NCBI GenBank assembly: GCA_027493615.1
Contig: JAOSKK010000039.1
Span: 62,001 to 126,000 of the forward strand
DNA length: 64,000 nt
Reading direction: 5' to 3'
Origin: Verrucomicrobiota bacterium
GTDB taxonomy: Bacteria; Verrucomicrobiota; Verrucomicrobiia; Limisphaerales; J093
Both the position numbers and the translations under genes were made by a program. The notes beneath the pieces are model-generated. The model saw nothing but the letters and a program-made list of their open reading frames with translations. It was not told the origin of the DNA and searched no databases. This document shows, in pieces, positions 10,995 to 21,600 of the stretch. The number at the start of each line of letters is the position of its first letter. Position 1 is the first letter of the stretch.

Positions 10995-13900
10995 TCAGGC
11001 AGTTCGCGCAGACCGAGGCGGGTGCAGCGGGATGGAACAGCGGATCCGGGTGCCCCGACCCGGGGCCGAATCCAGCTCGAAGGATCCGCCCAGGTCGTGG
11101 ATGCGCCGGGGCATGTTGAGCAGCCCGTTGCCCCGGGACGGGCAAGGTGCCGCATCAAACCCCCGCCCGTCGTCCTCGATTCGCAGGTGCAATCGCCCGC
11201 CGTCCACCACGAACTCCACGACCACCTGCCGGGGCGAGGCGTGCTTCAAGGCGTTGTGAAGGGCTTCCTTCACGACGAGCAACACGTTGCGCCGGAACGT
11301 GGCCGAAACCTGCTCCTCGGGCAGGCGCTCCGGAAACCGCAGCGTGGCCTCGATGGTCGTGCCCTCCAGCAAACGGGCCGCCTGCTCCCGCACATACCCC
11401 GCCAGATTGTCGAGTCGGTCGTGCCGCGGATTCGTCGCCCACACGAGATCGCTGATCCGCTCCGCGACATCCCGCGACGATTGTGAGATGCGGGCCAGCA
11501 GGGACCCGGTTTGAACCGGATCGGGCAGTTGCCGGCGGCCCATTTCACCCAGGATGGCGATCTGCGTCAGGGACGCGCCCAGGTCATCATGCATATCGGC
11601 GGCGATGCGGGCGCGTTCGCTGGCGAGTTCTTGTTGGTGCTCGAGGGCCTGAAGGTGCCGCAACACCGCCACGCGCTGCCGATGCAACAGCAGTGCCACC
11701 AGCAGGGCCAGCAGCCCCGCCGTCACTTGCACGGACCGCCGCTGCCAGAGATGCGGCGCGATCACGAACGCCAGCTCGGTCGCTGCCGGGTTCCAGACGC
11801 CATGGGCGTTCGAGGCCCGCACCTGGAAGCGGTAATTCCCCGGCCGCAGGTTCGTGTAGAAGGCCAGACGCAGGTCGTTCTCCGGTGACCAGTCCGCGTC
11901 GTACCCCTCGAGGCGATGCTGAAACCGAACCCGATCCGCGGCCACCAAACTGATGGCGGTGTAGTGGAACTCGAGCCGGCGACCTGATCCGGGAGGCAGT
12001 TTCCAGGGGCCGGTGGAACTGCCCGCCGCCGGGAGGGCCACGGGTTCATGGTTGACCACCACCTGTTCGAGGAAGGCCGGCAGCGGATCAGTGTCCCCGT
12101 CAACTTGCCGCGGATCGAAGCTGGCCACGCCGCGGCGCGTGGCCACCCAGACGCGGCCGTCCGGCGTCCGGGCGGTGATGGGATAGTGCAGTGGGGTGCA
12201 GGCCGGCGTGAGCAACCCATCGCGCACTCCCAGGGTGAGACTCTGGACCTGTGCTACCTGGCCCGCGAGGCAGTCTTCGAGTTGGGTGCGGTCGAGCCGA
12301 TGAATGCCGCGCTCGCCCGGAAGCCAGAAACCACCGCGTTCATCCGGGATCAGGTCGTGGAACAGGTCGCGGGGAATGCCGTGGCGACCCGTGAGCACCT
12401 GGAACTGTTCCCCTTGCCAGCGTGCGACCGCGCCGCGTGCGACCACCCACAGGGCGCCGGCCTCGTCCATCCACCCCGGCACACAGGTGTCGTCGGGCAA
12501 TCCATCGGCCGCGGTGAATCGCCGCACCCGCTCCCTTGGAGGTAGAGTAGACCGGCGCCGGCCGTACCCGCCCACAGGGCTTCCGGCCCGGCCGGCAGGA
12601 GCTTCAGGAGCTTCACGTCGGGCAGATGTGCGCCGACCCGGAAACGCCCATGCACCCCGGCCGTTCGCCAGGCCAGATGTGCCGGTTCGGTGGTGGCGTT
12701 GGGCGCCGCGCCAGCCGGTTCGAACCAGGTGATCCCGTGGTTGCAGCCGATCCAGAGCCGGCCCGTGGGACCGACCGCCAGGGTGGTGGGGTGCATCCAT
12801 TCCAGACCGGGCAATGGCAGGGGACAGGCCAGTTCGCCTCCCAGGTATCGGAGCGCATCGAAGCCGTGCTGGCTCAACCCAACCCACACGGTGCCGAAGG
12901 CGTCCTGCGCGAGCGCGGACACCCACCCCAACCGCAACGATCCCAGGAATTCCGGGCCGCGCGCGGCGCGGCGCTGCCACGTTCGGTTCCCGTGCAACTC
13001 ATCCAGACCCGACGGACCGCCCACCAGCAGTGTCCCTTCCCGCGTCGCCAGCACCGATCGCACATCGTCCCCGCTCAGGCCGTCGCGCGTCGTGAATACC
13101 CGCACCCGCTTCTCCTGCAGAAAATGCAGTCCATCCGCCGTGGTTCCGATCCACACGCCGCCTTCCCGGTTCGGACTCAGACAGTTAGGCGCGAATGGCA
13201 GGGTGCGGTCGGGAAACGCGATGCTCTCGAGCCACTCCGCCTCGACGTGAAACAGCCCCGGCTCCGCTCCCAGCCAGCCCTGGCGATTCTCGGGGGGGCC
13301 AGCGGCTCACGCTGGTCAACTGCCGGTGTGTGGGGCTCACCCAGTGGAAGCTTGGGCCGTCCGGCCCGACTCGGGCTTCCACCACGCAGCGAGTGGTGTT
13401 CGCCGGATCCCGCCAACCTCGCCACTGCAGGTCACGTCCGGGAGTTGGCTCTCGATCGCGCAGGGCGGTCAACCGGGTGCCGCTCCACCGTGCCACCACG
13501 GTGGCGGTGGGCGAAACCCGGTCCCAGAAGAGGAGTTGCACCGGATCCTCGGTGGCCATCCAGAGCCCTTCCGGCGTGGGCACCAAGCGTCGCACATGCC
13601 CTGGCACCACCACCGAAGCCGTGGTCTGGCCCGTGTCCGGATGGAACCGCCGTACCCGGCACGGCCCACGGTAGTAGCGATCCAGCCGAAACCCGGCCAC
13701 CCACAGGCTCCCGTCCGCTTCCGGGACCGCCTGCAGAACATAGCCTTCCGTCAATCCTTCGGTGAAGCCTGTGACTTCGACGCCGCGGATCCGCAGCAGA
13801 CCTCCATAGACGCCTGCCCAGATCGTTCCGTCCGGCGCTTCCGCCAAACTCTGGATGCTGCTGCCCACCCGTGCCATCTCCGGCGTGTCATCGGCGGTGA

Positions 13901-14870
13901 CCACTCGGAAGCGCCGACCATCAAATCGAGCCAACCCGGCGTCGGTCCCCACCCACAGCGCTCCGTCGCGCGCCTGCCAGAGGCAGGCGACGTTGTTCGC
14001 CGGGAGGCCGTCCTCGGCTGTGTAGCGACGGTAGCTCAGTTCGCTCACCGGTCGTTGCCGCCAATCCGTGCTCCAGGCCAAGGCATCCGTCCGCTGCTGC
14101 GCCGCCTGTCGCGGCGGGCGGTTCTGCCCGACCGCCCCGGATCGGCCCGCCTGACGAAGCGCGCGGAGGTCCGCCTCCGCCAGCACCCGGTCGAAGACGC
14201 CGAGATCTTGCAGGTGTCCCGTCCACTGCACATCCCCTTTGATGTCATTGCCCACGACGATCCACTCCAGCGCCGCACCCGCGGGGAAGAGGAGGTCGCC
14301 GACAGCCTCTGCCACCCCGTCCCGCCAAAGCGTCACGCGCCCGGATGCCGCCTTGGACAGCGCCAGGTGAACCCACGTGTCGAAGGGCAGCACCAGGCCC
14401 GGGCCGGTGGCCGGATGGGCGCCGTGCGCCACGATCCCGAGTTCATCCCGCAGCCCCGGGTCGCGGTGCTGCAGCCACCAGCAATCCACCCCCGAGATCA
14501 ACGCCAGCGCCACCCCGCTCCAACGCGCGTCATAGTCTGCCCGCATCCAGCACGAGATCGTCCAGGCGCCGTCAGTCGGGATGGCCACCGGCAACTGGAC
14601 ATAGCCGGTTTCATCGTCAAACCGCGCATCGTCCGGGTGGCCGGGGGTCGTGGGCGGCAACAGCCCCATGACCACGCCTTCCCGGCCGGTCACCTCGTCA
14701 TGGGCATCCCACAAGTTCGGCCAGTAGTGGAGCAGACCCTCGGTGATCGCGGGGCGGGCCGGTGCCGGCGACGGTACTGCGCCCCAGGCCCACAACCCAC
14801 CCCACGCCAGGCTCAGGAGCAGAGCACTGGCGGTCACGCGCCTGTTGCCCGGCTTGGCCGCTGGCCTCAT
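10995..14870 (-). CDS. Giant sensor histidine kinase: ConA-like domain, two-component propeller, Y_Y_Y, HisKA_3, HATPase
   Basis: About 1,290 residues after bridging two breaks. The ATG at 14870 gives an export leader with ALLLSLAWGGLWAWG. A laminin-G/concanavalin-like domain follows (residues about 70-240: YVQLPVAIPTDGAWTISCWM). Propeller repeats come next (LWVGTDAGLARFDG, IWAGVYGGLLRI), then a Y_Y_Y domain (LAFYTNLRPGNYRFQVRASN), one transmembrane helix (QVTAGLLALLVALLLH), the phosphoacceptor box ARIAADMHDDLGASLTQ with its His, and the ATPase box (IEDDGRGFD; GNGLLNMPRRI). At 13292-13298 one G too many breaks the frame; near 12537 one G is missing. It probably senses a periplasmic ligand, perhaps a glycan, and signals to a NarL-type regulator, plausibly the one at 17408-18066. 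Confidence 0.85.
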
Positions 14871-14937
14871 GGATCGCTTCTGGCTGGACCGTGGCGCAGC
14901 TTAGGCCCGCACCTCCCCGCGACGCAATCCAGACAAC

Positions 14938-14963
14938 GGGGTCAAACATTGACATTTGACAAT
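14938..14963 (+). repeat. Solo copy of the MITE-like terminal repeat
   Basis: A 26-bp copy of the terminal sequence of the 15340-15576 element (ggggtcaaacattgac and on), in the same orientation as that element's left end. It truncates a remnant nucleotidyltransferase start immediately to its right. It could be the scar of a lost or partial element. Confidence 0.6.
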
Positions 14964-15034
14964 CTTTCGCGCGGGGTGAATGGCACTCCCCTCGGAATGA
15001 GGACCAACAGGATGTTCTCCAGATTCGCGGCCAT
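14942..15034 (-). pseudogene. Truncated start of a nucleotidyltransferase-like gene
   Basis: The ATG at 15034 (MAANLENILLVLIPRGVPF) resembles the first 20 residues of small nucleotidyltransferases that normally continue into FIVVGG. The frame instead runs into the solo repeat and stops at 14942. It follows the small gene remnant at 15047-15223 with almost no spacer. The identification rests on a short stretch and on the neighbour, so it is tentative. Confidence 0.3.
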
Positions 15035-15046
15035 CGCGATCAAGGC

Positions 15047-15223
15047 TCACCGAGGTCGGGACAAGAACGCCGATCGGAGGGCCGCGCGCTCCCGCAGGAA
15101 CGCCGCCATGCGCCGCGCCCGATCCTCGTAGGTGCGGCGCAGGTTCTCGACCAACAGGGAGCGATCCACGTCTTGTTTGAACAGCGCGATGATCGGGTCC
15201 TCCTCCGAGGCGGAGTTCTGCCG
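15047..15223 (-). pseudogene. Remnant of a small antitoxin-like conserved protein
   Basis: In this frame DPIIALFKQDVDRSLLVENL and a following Arg-rich helix match my memory of a widespread small family (DPVIEAYKxxVDRTLLRENL) whose gene usually precedes a small nucleotidyltransferase gene. An in-frame TAG at 15224-15226 separates it from an upstream segment (EQVNAGTDEG), and no ATG lies between, so it is probably non-functional. The family role, possibly toxin-antitoxin related, is from memory. Confidence 0.35.
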
Positions 15224-15339
15224 CTACGGGGGATCGCCCGCAGCTCGCGGACCTTCGTCGGTACCGGCATTCACCTGCTCAATCACGGCAGCAGTCTACC
15301 GCCACGCCTGGGTGGGATCCACCGTAACGCCGTATCCCT

Positions 15340-15576
15340 GGGGTCAAACATTGACATTTGACAATGTGTCGCGCGGGCATGACGGAGTTTGGGCGAGGCA
15401 GGTTGAGGGGGCCCCACGTGGAGGGCGGTGAGGTAAGACCGATGGGCAGGAGTGGGCTCTCCCGCCGGGCGTCCCGGGGGAGTTGGCGATGCGGGTGGAA
15501 AGCGCAAGTGGGCCTGGCACGCGCGGGCCTGGTTGCTGCCAAATGTGTCAAATGTCAAATGTCAATGTTTGACCCC
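15340..15576. mobile_element. MITE/REPIN-like element with perfect terminal inverted repeats
   Basis: 237 bp bounded by a 24-bp terminal sequence starting ggggtcaaacattgac at 15340 and its exact reverse complement ending at 15576 (gtcaatgtttgacccc). There is no open frame with recognisable content inside. A third copy of the end lies alone at 14938-14963, and the bases just inside the left end (tcgcgcggg) are also shared there. Such ends are typical of non-autonomous elements mobilised in trans by a transposase. None for it is visible in this window. Confidence 0.65.
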
Positions 15577-15781
15577 ATTGGCGTTCAACGCGAGCGAGGG
15601 CCGCCCGGGCCGGGTCCGGCGCCTACTACTTTTGTGGGAATAGACGGATTCATGAGGTCGATTATCGTTCTTTCCGGTTGGACGCTTGGATCTCGGGAAG
15701 GCGGAACCGAGGGTGGCAGATCCGAGGCCGACCGCACCGGAAGCACCTGCGAACCATCGCCAGTCAGAGAATGATCAGCAC

Positions 15782-16240
15782 ATGAACCTAACCCTGAAAC
15801 CGCTCCCTCGAATCGCCACGCTTGCGGCCTTGCTCCTCGGGGCGTTCAGCGTCCAGGCGAACCTCATCCCCGTGGACTACGCGTTGCCGGGCGACCCCGG
15901 GATCACGCGGCACACGGTGACGGGCCTTGATTGGCCCGGGCTCAGGTTCACCTATGGTCAGCCGGTTTCCGCCGTGCCCGCCCTGATGGCAGTCGGAGGC
16001 TGTTGTCCCGGGTTCCGTTTGGCCACGGCCGCTGAGTTCGCCACACTCTATGCGAACGCCGGGTCGACGTACCGACGCAGCCGGCACTTTGACCCTCCTG
16101 GGTGGAGGTCTGTTGGAGTTGACGATGTTTCACCACCGGCGACGCCGTTGACCCGCTGCAGCCGTGGGGGACGCCATCCCTTTCACTTCCGACCGGCAGA
16201 TCGGAGTGAGCCAACCCCGGGAACCGTTGCACATCGATGA
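15782..16240 (+). CDS. PEP-CTERM-like secreted protein, C-terminally truncated or frameshifted
   Basis: Starts at the ATG at 15782 with a clear signal peptide (MNLTLKPLPRIATLAALLLG). The body contains VTGLDWPGLRFTYGQPVSAV and later GFRLATAAEFATLYANAG, an arrangement I associate with PEP-CTERM exosortase substrates (a D-W-L-D segment, then GFRxATxAE). Reading becomes low-complexity after about residue 110 and ends at 16240 without a PEP-CTERM anchor, so a frame break or truncation near 16100 is likely. The first 320 bp upstream hold no gene apart from the MITE-like element. Confidence 0.5.
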   Translation: MNLTLKPLPRIATLAALLLGAFSVQANLIPVDYALPGDPGITRHTVTGLDWPGLRFTYGQPVSAVPALMAVGGCCPGFRLATAAEFATLYANAGSTYRRSRHFDPPGWRSVGVDDVSPPATPLTRCSRGGRHPFHFRPADRSEPTPGTVAHR

Positions 16241-16375
16241 AGCCGAGAGACTTTTCGCAGCCTTTGGGCCACACGTCCTGAGCGACGCCCCGGGTTGCGT
16301 CGATCCAGCTACCTTCGCGCGCTACGCGCGGATACGCAGCAAACCACAACCGACCTAAAGAAAGTACAGAACAAC

Positions 16376-16687
16376 ATGGCACAGTCAGGTTACGACAAGG
16401 TCTCCGCCGTGATCGGTGAGGAGATGAACAAGGCGTGGAAGAACATCCTGGAAAGGCTAGCTCAGGCAAACCTCACGGTACTTTCGGGCGGGCCTTCCAT
16501 TACGCAGACCGACCTCAGTCACTTCTTCGAAAGGCTTGGAGGAGCACACATGGGCATCACGTTTTCCTGCGTTGAGTCGAAAGGCGAGTTGGCTCGCTAC
16601 TACGCACATGAGCTGACACCCACGAACGCGCTCGGGACCATGGGAATCGAAGGCTCGATATCAATCGGCGTTACTATCAGGTTCTAG
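16376..16687 (+). CDS. Hypothetical protein, 103 residues, atypical composition
   Basis: ATG at 16376 preceded by a purine-rich stretch (aaagaaag). The product begins MAQSGYDKVSAVIGEEMNKA, contains an amphipathic helix (WKNILERLAQANLTVL) and ends in short strands (GIEGSISIGVTIRF). There is no signal peptide or transmembrane helix, so it is probably cytosolic. GC is visibly lower than the surroundings. Not recognised, and no neighbouring gene suggests a role. Confidence 0.45.
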   Translation: MAQSGYDKVSAVIGEEMNKAWKNILERLAQANLTVLSGGPSITQTDLSHFFERLGGAHMGITFSCVESKGELARYYAHELTPTNALGTMGIEGSISIGVTIRF

Positions 16688-16971
16688 GACAGGCTCACGG
16701 AAGGCAGAACACAGTGGTCTACCAAGGTCACTGGAGCGAGCAGCTGCCTCGCCCTGCAGCGCGGGGGGTTGACGGTTCAGGGGACGCGCTCGGGTTGTCA
16801 TGCGGCCCGGGCGTCAGCACGGCACGGTGGCTGTCGCTCAGTTCTGTCCTTCTCGGTCCTAATCCGTTCTGGACATCAACGCGCAATTAGATTTGCTCGG
16901 CGCGAAGTGGCCCTCCGCTGGGGCGCCAGCCGGAGCCAAGATCGCGGTGCGTCGCGCCACAGTGCCTGCTC

Positions 16972-17163
16972 AGCCTGGCGCTGGCGCCGGACGGCGTTCG
17001 CGTGATCGTGTCCGGTCAGGCGGGCGTCCGTTACCGTGTGGAGTACTCGCCCGACTTGAGGAATTGGGGGGTCTTGGACGTGACGGTGGTTCATGGGCAA
17101 CCCCTTGACGTCCAGGTGGCGGGCCAAAGCGTTCTCTATTTCCGGGCCCGGACGGCCAACTAG
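16972..17163 (+). pseudogene. C-terminal fragment of a large exoprotein
   Basis: Only the tail is present: VRVIVSGQAGVRYRVEYSPD, NWGVLDVTV, then YFRARTAN before TAG at 17161. This is the same kind of C-terminal domain seen at the end of the NHL/Ig gene and the beta-helix gene in this window. Nothing upstream in frame supports a complete gene. The rest of 16688-17407 holds no gene, only two short tandem repeats. Confidence 0.5.
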
Positions 17164-17310
17164 GTCGGATCCTCTCTACCCGCTGTAGGCGTCGACGTGA
17201 GGAGGCGATGTGCCGCTGCCACGGATCCAGCACGCCACCTGACGTCGGCGCCTACGGTCTCTTGCGGTTGCGAGCAGTGCAGAAGTCCCGCCTTCCCTTA
17301 CGGCCGTCGC

Positions 17311-17338
17311 ACCGTCCCACCGTCCCACCGTCCCACCG
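17311..17338 (+). repeat. 8-bp tandem repeat (accgtccc), 3.5 units
   Basis: Three perfect units of accgtccc followed by a partial one, in the intergenic stretch downstream of the response regulator gene. Confidence 0.8.
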
Positions 17339-17363
17339 CGTGAGTCTGGTCACCTCGACTCCT

Positions 17364-17393
17364 ACGGGCTGACGGGCTGACGGGCTGACGGGC
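17364..17393 (+). repeat. 8-bp tandem repeat (acgggctg), nearly 4 units
   Basis: Three perfect units of acgggctg and most of a fourth, 25 bp from the preceding, unrelated 8-bp repeat and just downstream of the response regulator stop. Confidence 0.8.
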
Positions 17394-17407
17394 CGCACCT
17401 CACACGG

Positions 17408-18066
17408 TCAGGCCAGCGGTGGGAGGGCGCGGCCGAAGACCTTGTTGACGGCTTCGGTCCGGGTCCGCACGTGGAGCTTCTGGTAGATGTTCCGGATGTG
17501 GGTGCGGACGGTTTCGACGCTGAGCCGGAGGTGGTCGGCGATTTCCTTGTAAAGGTGCCCCTGGGCGAGCCAATGGATGATTTCCTGTTCGCGGGGGAGA
17601 GCTGGGCCGCGGGCAGCTCCGCGGGTGGGCGGGGGCCGAAAGGCTTCGACGACCCGGCGGGCAATCGGGGCGGACATCGGGAACCGCCCTGGTGAAGTTC
17701 GATGATGGCTTCCAGCAGCCGGGAGGGCGGCGTGTGCTTGAGGAGGTAGCCGGAGGCGCCCGCGGCCAGGGATTGATAGATGCGGTCGTGATCCTCAAAC
17801 ACGGTCAGCATCATGATGAGCTGGTCCGGGCGCTGCCGCTTGAGCTGGCGGATGCAGTCGATGCCCGAAAGCCCCGGCAATCCGATGTCCATCAGCACGA
17901 TGTCAGGGCTCAACGCCGGCAGTCGCGCCAGGGCGTCTTCGGCCGAGGGGCACGCCGCCACGAGGTCGAACCCCGGAGAGGCTCGGAAGAACTGTGTCAA
18001 AGCCTCCCGCACCTGGGAATCATCTTCGACCAGGGCAACACGGATGTGGGGATCGGCAACGGGCAC
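17408..18066 (-). CDS. NarL/LuxR-family response regulator
   Basis: About 219 residues with one frameshift. The receiver domain starts [16 protein letters not shown] (acidic pocket), the phosphorylated Asp is in [14 protein letters not shown], and the conserved Lys is in [10 protein letters not shown]. Near 17679-17681 a run is one base short; restoring it joins [20 protein letters not shown]. The C-terminal HTH follows ([20 protein letters not shown], then [16 protein letters not shown]). This architecture normally pairs with HisKA_3 kinases such as the one at 10995-14870, on the same strand but 2.5 kb away. The cognate relationship is inferred. Confidence 0.8.
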
Positions 18067-18145
18067 GTTAGGATGGAACCATGCCCGGCCGGCTCACCGG
18101 CGACAATCCCACTTTCGTGGGAGGGTCGTTCGAGCGGCGCTCGGC

Positions 18146-18410
18146 TCACCACCAGCGCCAGTTCGGATCCGGTTTGGGATCGAAGATCCAGGCTTCCATC
18201 TGTGGGGCGTCGGGGATCAGGTGGAACTCGAGGTGGCCGTCGGCGAGGAGCATGTGGTAGCGGCTCTTGCCTTTGTAGTTGTGCCACTGGCTGCGGCGGT
18301 CGGTGTTGCCGCGGTTGCCGTGCCACGGCCAGTCGCCCTGGATGATCATGGTGCAGTAAGTCGCCCTTGTCGTTCGGGCACCGCCAGAGGTCGAGGGGGC
18401 CGACATGGGC
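18146..18410 (-). pseudogene. Pseudopilin C-terminal fragment
   Basis: [13 protein letters not shown] is followed in another frame by [16 protein letters not shown], which carries the H-x-DG tail of type II secretion-like pseudopilins of this phylum. The N-terminal half, including the cleavage helix, is missing and replaced by sulfatase sequence. Confidence 0.5.
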
Positions 18411-18882
18411 GTCGGTGAGGCGGACGGAGTCGAGGTAGGCAGCCCAATCGCGGAGCAACACCGGGTCGCGTGGGTAGTAGGGCGGCAACGAGACTTTGGC
18501 TGGGTCGGTCGCGCTCCCGAGTACTCAGGCGGCGCGCTCGGCGAGTCCTTGCGCGCTGGTGTCGGTTGCCCCGCGCAGTTTGCCGCCGGGGAGCTGCACC
18601 TCTGGGAGGGGCACCACGCCCTCTGGGAGACGGATCTTCGCCACGCCACGCCCGCTGCGATGGTGATGGGCGCCGATGGTCGTCTGATAGCAGCGCGTGA
18701 TGACGGCGGAGCGACAGGGGGAACAGACCGGGGCGGTCACGAACGCATTCAGGAACCGCGTTCCCTCGCGGGACAACCGGTCCAGGTGCGGCGTCGCGAT
18801 GGTGGTTGCGCCGTAACAGGAGAGGCGGGCGGACAGGTCATCCACCGCGAACCAGAGGAGGTTGCACCTCAGAGTTCACCTG
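18411..18882 (-). pseudogene. Sulfatase remnant fused to the pilin fragment
   Basis: The frame NLLWFAVDDLSARLSCYGAT and CSPCRSAVITRCYQTTIGAH matches the N-terminal part of formylglycine sulfatases: metal-binding DD and the C-x-P-x-R modification site. After an in-frame stop at 18525 the same frame resumes with [20 protein letters not shown], which resembles sulfatase sequence normally further along. No signal peptide or start precedes it, and the catalytic C-terminal part is absent. The fragment then runs directly into the pilin tail, so this is a chimeric remnant. Confidence 0.55.
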
Positions 18883-19884
<1,002 letters not shown>

Positions 19885-19888
<4 letters not shown>

Positions 19889-20691
19889 CGCCCTCCGTCC
19901 AACCGGCCAGAGCCGGGCTCACGCTGATCGAGTTGCTCGTTGTCATCGCGATCCTCGGGACGCTGGCGGGGATGCTCTTGCCGGCGCTGAACCGGGCCCA
20001 ACAGCGGGCGGACGGCGCGGTGTGCCTGAACAACTTGAAACAACTGCAAGTGGCCTGGCAGTTGTACACCGATGACCACCAGGGCCAGTACCCGGAGAAC
20101 TATTCCGAGTGGCTGGCGGGGGCGTGGCGGAGCTCGTTCCACTCCTGGTGCGGGCCGAGCAGCGCGCCGCATGACCTCGACCCCAAGCCCTTGATGCTCG
20201 GGACCTTTGGACGTTGCGGCTACCTCCCGGCCCTGCCCGTTTACCGCTGTCCGGGCGACGACGCCCCGGCCCGCAGCGTGGACGGGAAAGGCTCGGCGGG
20301 TTTGCGGACGCGGAGCTACGCGATGAACGGGAACTTCGGCGGCCGTTCGCAGGAGGTGCAGGTGGTGCTGCGCCGGGAGCAGGTGAGCTTCGATCCCGCC
20401 GAGGTGTTCGTGTTTGTGGACGAGGCGGAGGACAGCATTGACGACGGGCATTTCCTGGTCTGGCCCAGCCCGGACACCCGCTGGGTCAATCTGCCGGCGG
20501 GGCGGCACAACCAGGCCGGCGTGCTGAGCTTTGCCGACGGCCATGTCGAGCACTGGAAGTGGCAGGCGGCGAAGACGTTCGCCCCGAAGCAGAGCTACTG
20601 GAAAATGGTCGAGTCCCCCAAAGACCTGGCCGACCTGCGCAAGCTCCAGCGAGCGGCGCTGGAAGTCAGAGAGTTTGTGCCGCAGAAATGA
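19885..20691 (+). CDS. Pseudopilin, H-x-DG type
   Basis: 268 residues, starting in the ATGA overlap with the upstream pseudopilin. The cleavage site and helix are [20 protein letters not shown], followed by CLNNLKQLQVAWQLYTDD and YRCPGDDAPAR. The C-terminal region has FVFVDEAEDSIDDGHFLVWP and LSFADGHVEHWKWQAAKTF. Its last 350 bp were copied to two other places, 21341-21590 and 28890-29270, so this is the likely parent of those fragments. Confidence 0.85.
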
Positions 20692-20823
20692 ACAGCCTGA
20701 CACGTCTGGTTTGCAGCGCAGGGCGGCTTGCTCGGTGGGAGAGGCAACTTGCCCGTTGCGGCGGGCTGCCAGCCCGGCACCGCCGCTTCCAGCGATTCTG
20801 AACTGAACCCTTGAGCATTCGCC

Positions 20824-21096
20824 ATGGAATCGAGTCCTTCGCTCCAAGTCGGGCCGCGCTTGCGCCACCGCGGCTCCAAGCTGTCGCCCCGGCAAGTGCG
20901 GGTTGTGGAACTGGTTGCCCGCGGTCTCGGCGACAAACAGATCGCCGCCGAGTTGGGCATCTCCGAAGAGACCGTTGCCTTTCATTTCAGAAGCGCTTTC
21001 CGGCGGTACGGTGCCCGTTCCCGCGCCGCGCTGGTCGCCTCCTACCTGGCCGAATCCGGGCCCGACGACGGGGTACCCCCCTACCCGAACGTGTAG
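20824..21096 (+). CDS. Small LuxR-type HTH regulator
   Basis: 90 residues consisting almost only of a LuxR/GerE helix-turn-helix: LSPRQVRVVELVARGLGDKQ, IAAELGISEETVAFHF. No receiver or ligand domain precedes it, so it resembles the small LuxR-only regulators often found with secretion or pilin genes. It lies 130 bp after the second pseudopilin. Its 3' end is part of the repeated block that reappears at about 28560-28650, where the matching segment is degenerate. Confidence 0.7.
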   Translation: MESSPSLQVGPRLRHRGSKLSPRQVRVVELVARGLGDKQIAAELGISEETVAFHFRSAFRRYGARSRAALVASYLAESGPDDGVPPYPNV

Positions 21097-21600
21097 GTTG
21101 TCAGCCGGGCGGTCATCGGTTAAAAACCTGTGCACTTCGACCAGCCATGAGACTGAGCAGTTCAACGACGCAAGCCCTCCACCCCACTCGCATCGCTGGC
21201 GAAGGTACTGACTGCCCGAGCCGCCCGGCGTGCGGGGAGGTCCCCTGCATGGCGCTCTACCGCTGCCCGATTGACAAGTCGCGCCGGCGGGCACCTCAAG
21301 GCAAGGAACTCGCGAGGCCACGGAGGCGCAGTTGCTCGTCGAACGGAAACTCCGACAGCCGTTCTCAGGAGGTGCAGGTGGTGCTGCGTCGGGAGCACGC
21401 GAGCTTCAATCCCGTCGAGCTGTTCGTGTTTCTGGACGAGGCGGAGGATAGCATTGATGACGGGCATCTCCTGGTCTGGCCCAGGCCGGACACCCGCTGG
21501 GTCAATCTGCCGGCGGGGCGGGACAACCAGTTGGGGGTGCTGAGCTTTGCCGACGACCATGAAAAGCACTGTAAGTCGCGAGGGCCCACGAGCCGAAGCC
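21050..21600 (+). repeat. Duplicated block, left copy (LuxR 3' end, spacer, pilin tail)
   Basis: From the end of the LuxR gene through a shared spacer (ggggtaccccccta, then tgagcagttcaacgacgc) to a pilin tail at 21341-21590 (RSQEVQVVLRRE; FLDEAEDSIDDGHLLVWP). The same order recurs at 28561-29271, in the same orientation, flanking the 7 kb that carries modules 1 and 2. The pilin tail has no start codon or cleavage helix and is non-functional debris. Confidence 0.75.

Noticed and set aside
11762-13765. Independent plus-strand or alternate-frame genes overlapping the sensor kinase
   Set aside because: They are Arg/Pro-rich shadows of the conserved kinase reading on the minus strand and show no domain.
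17311-17393. CRISPR or iteron-type replication origin
   Set aside because: Only three to four short units, no spacers, no rep or dnaA gene and no AT-rich unwinding region nearby.
21050-21340. An integron attachment site or phage attachment site in the repeated spacer
   Set aside because: The two copies are conserved over several hundred bases including gene fragments, and no integrase is seen; segmental duplication explains it better.
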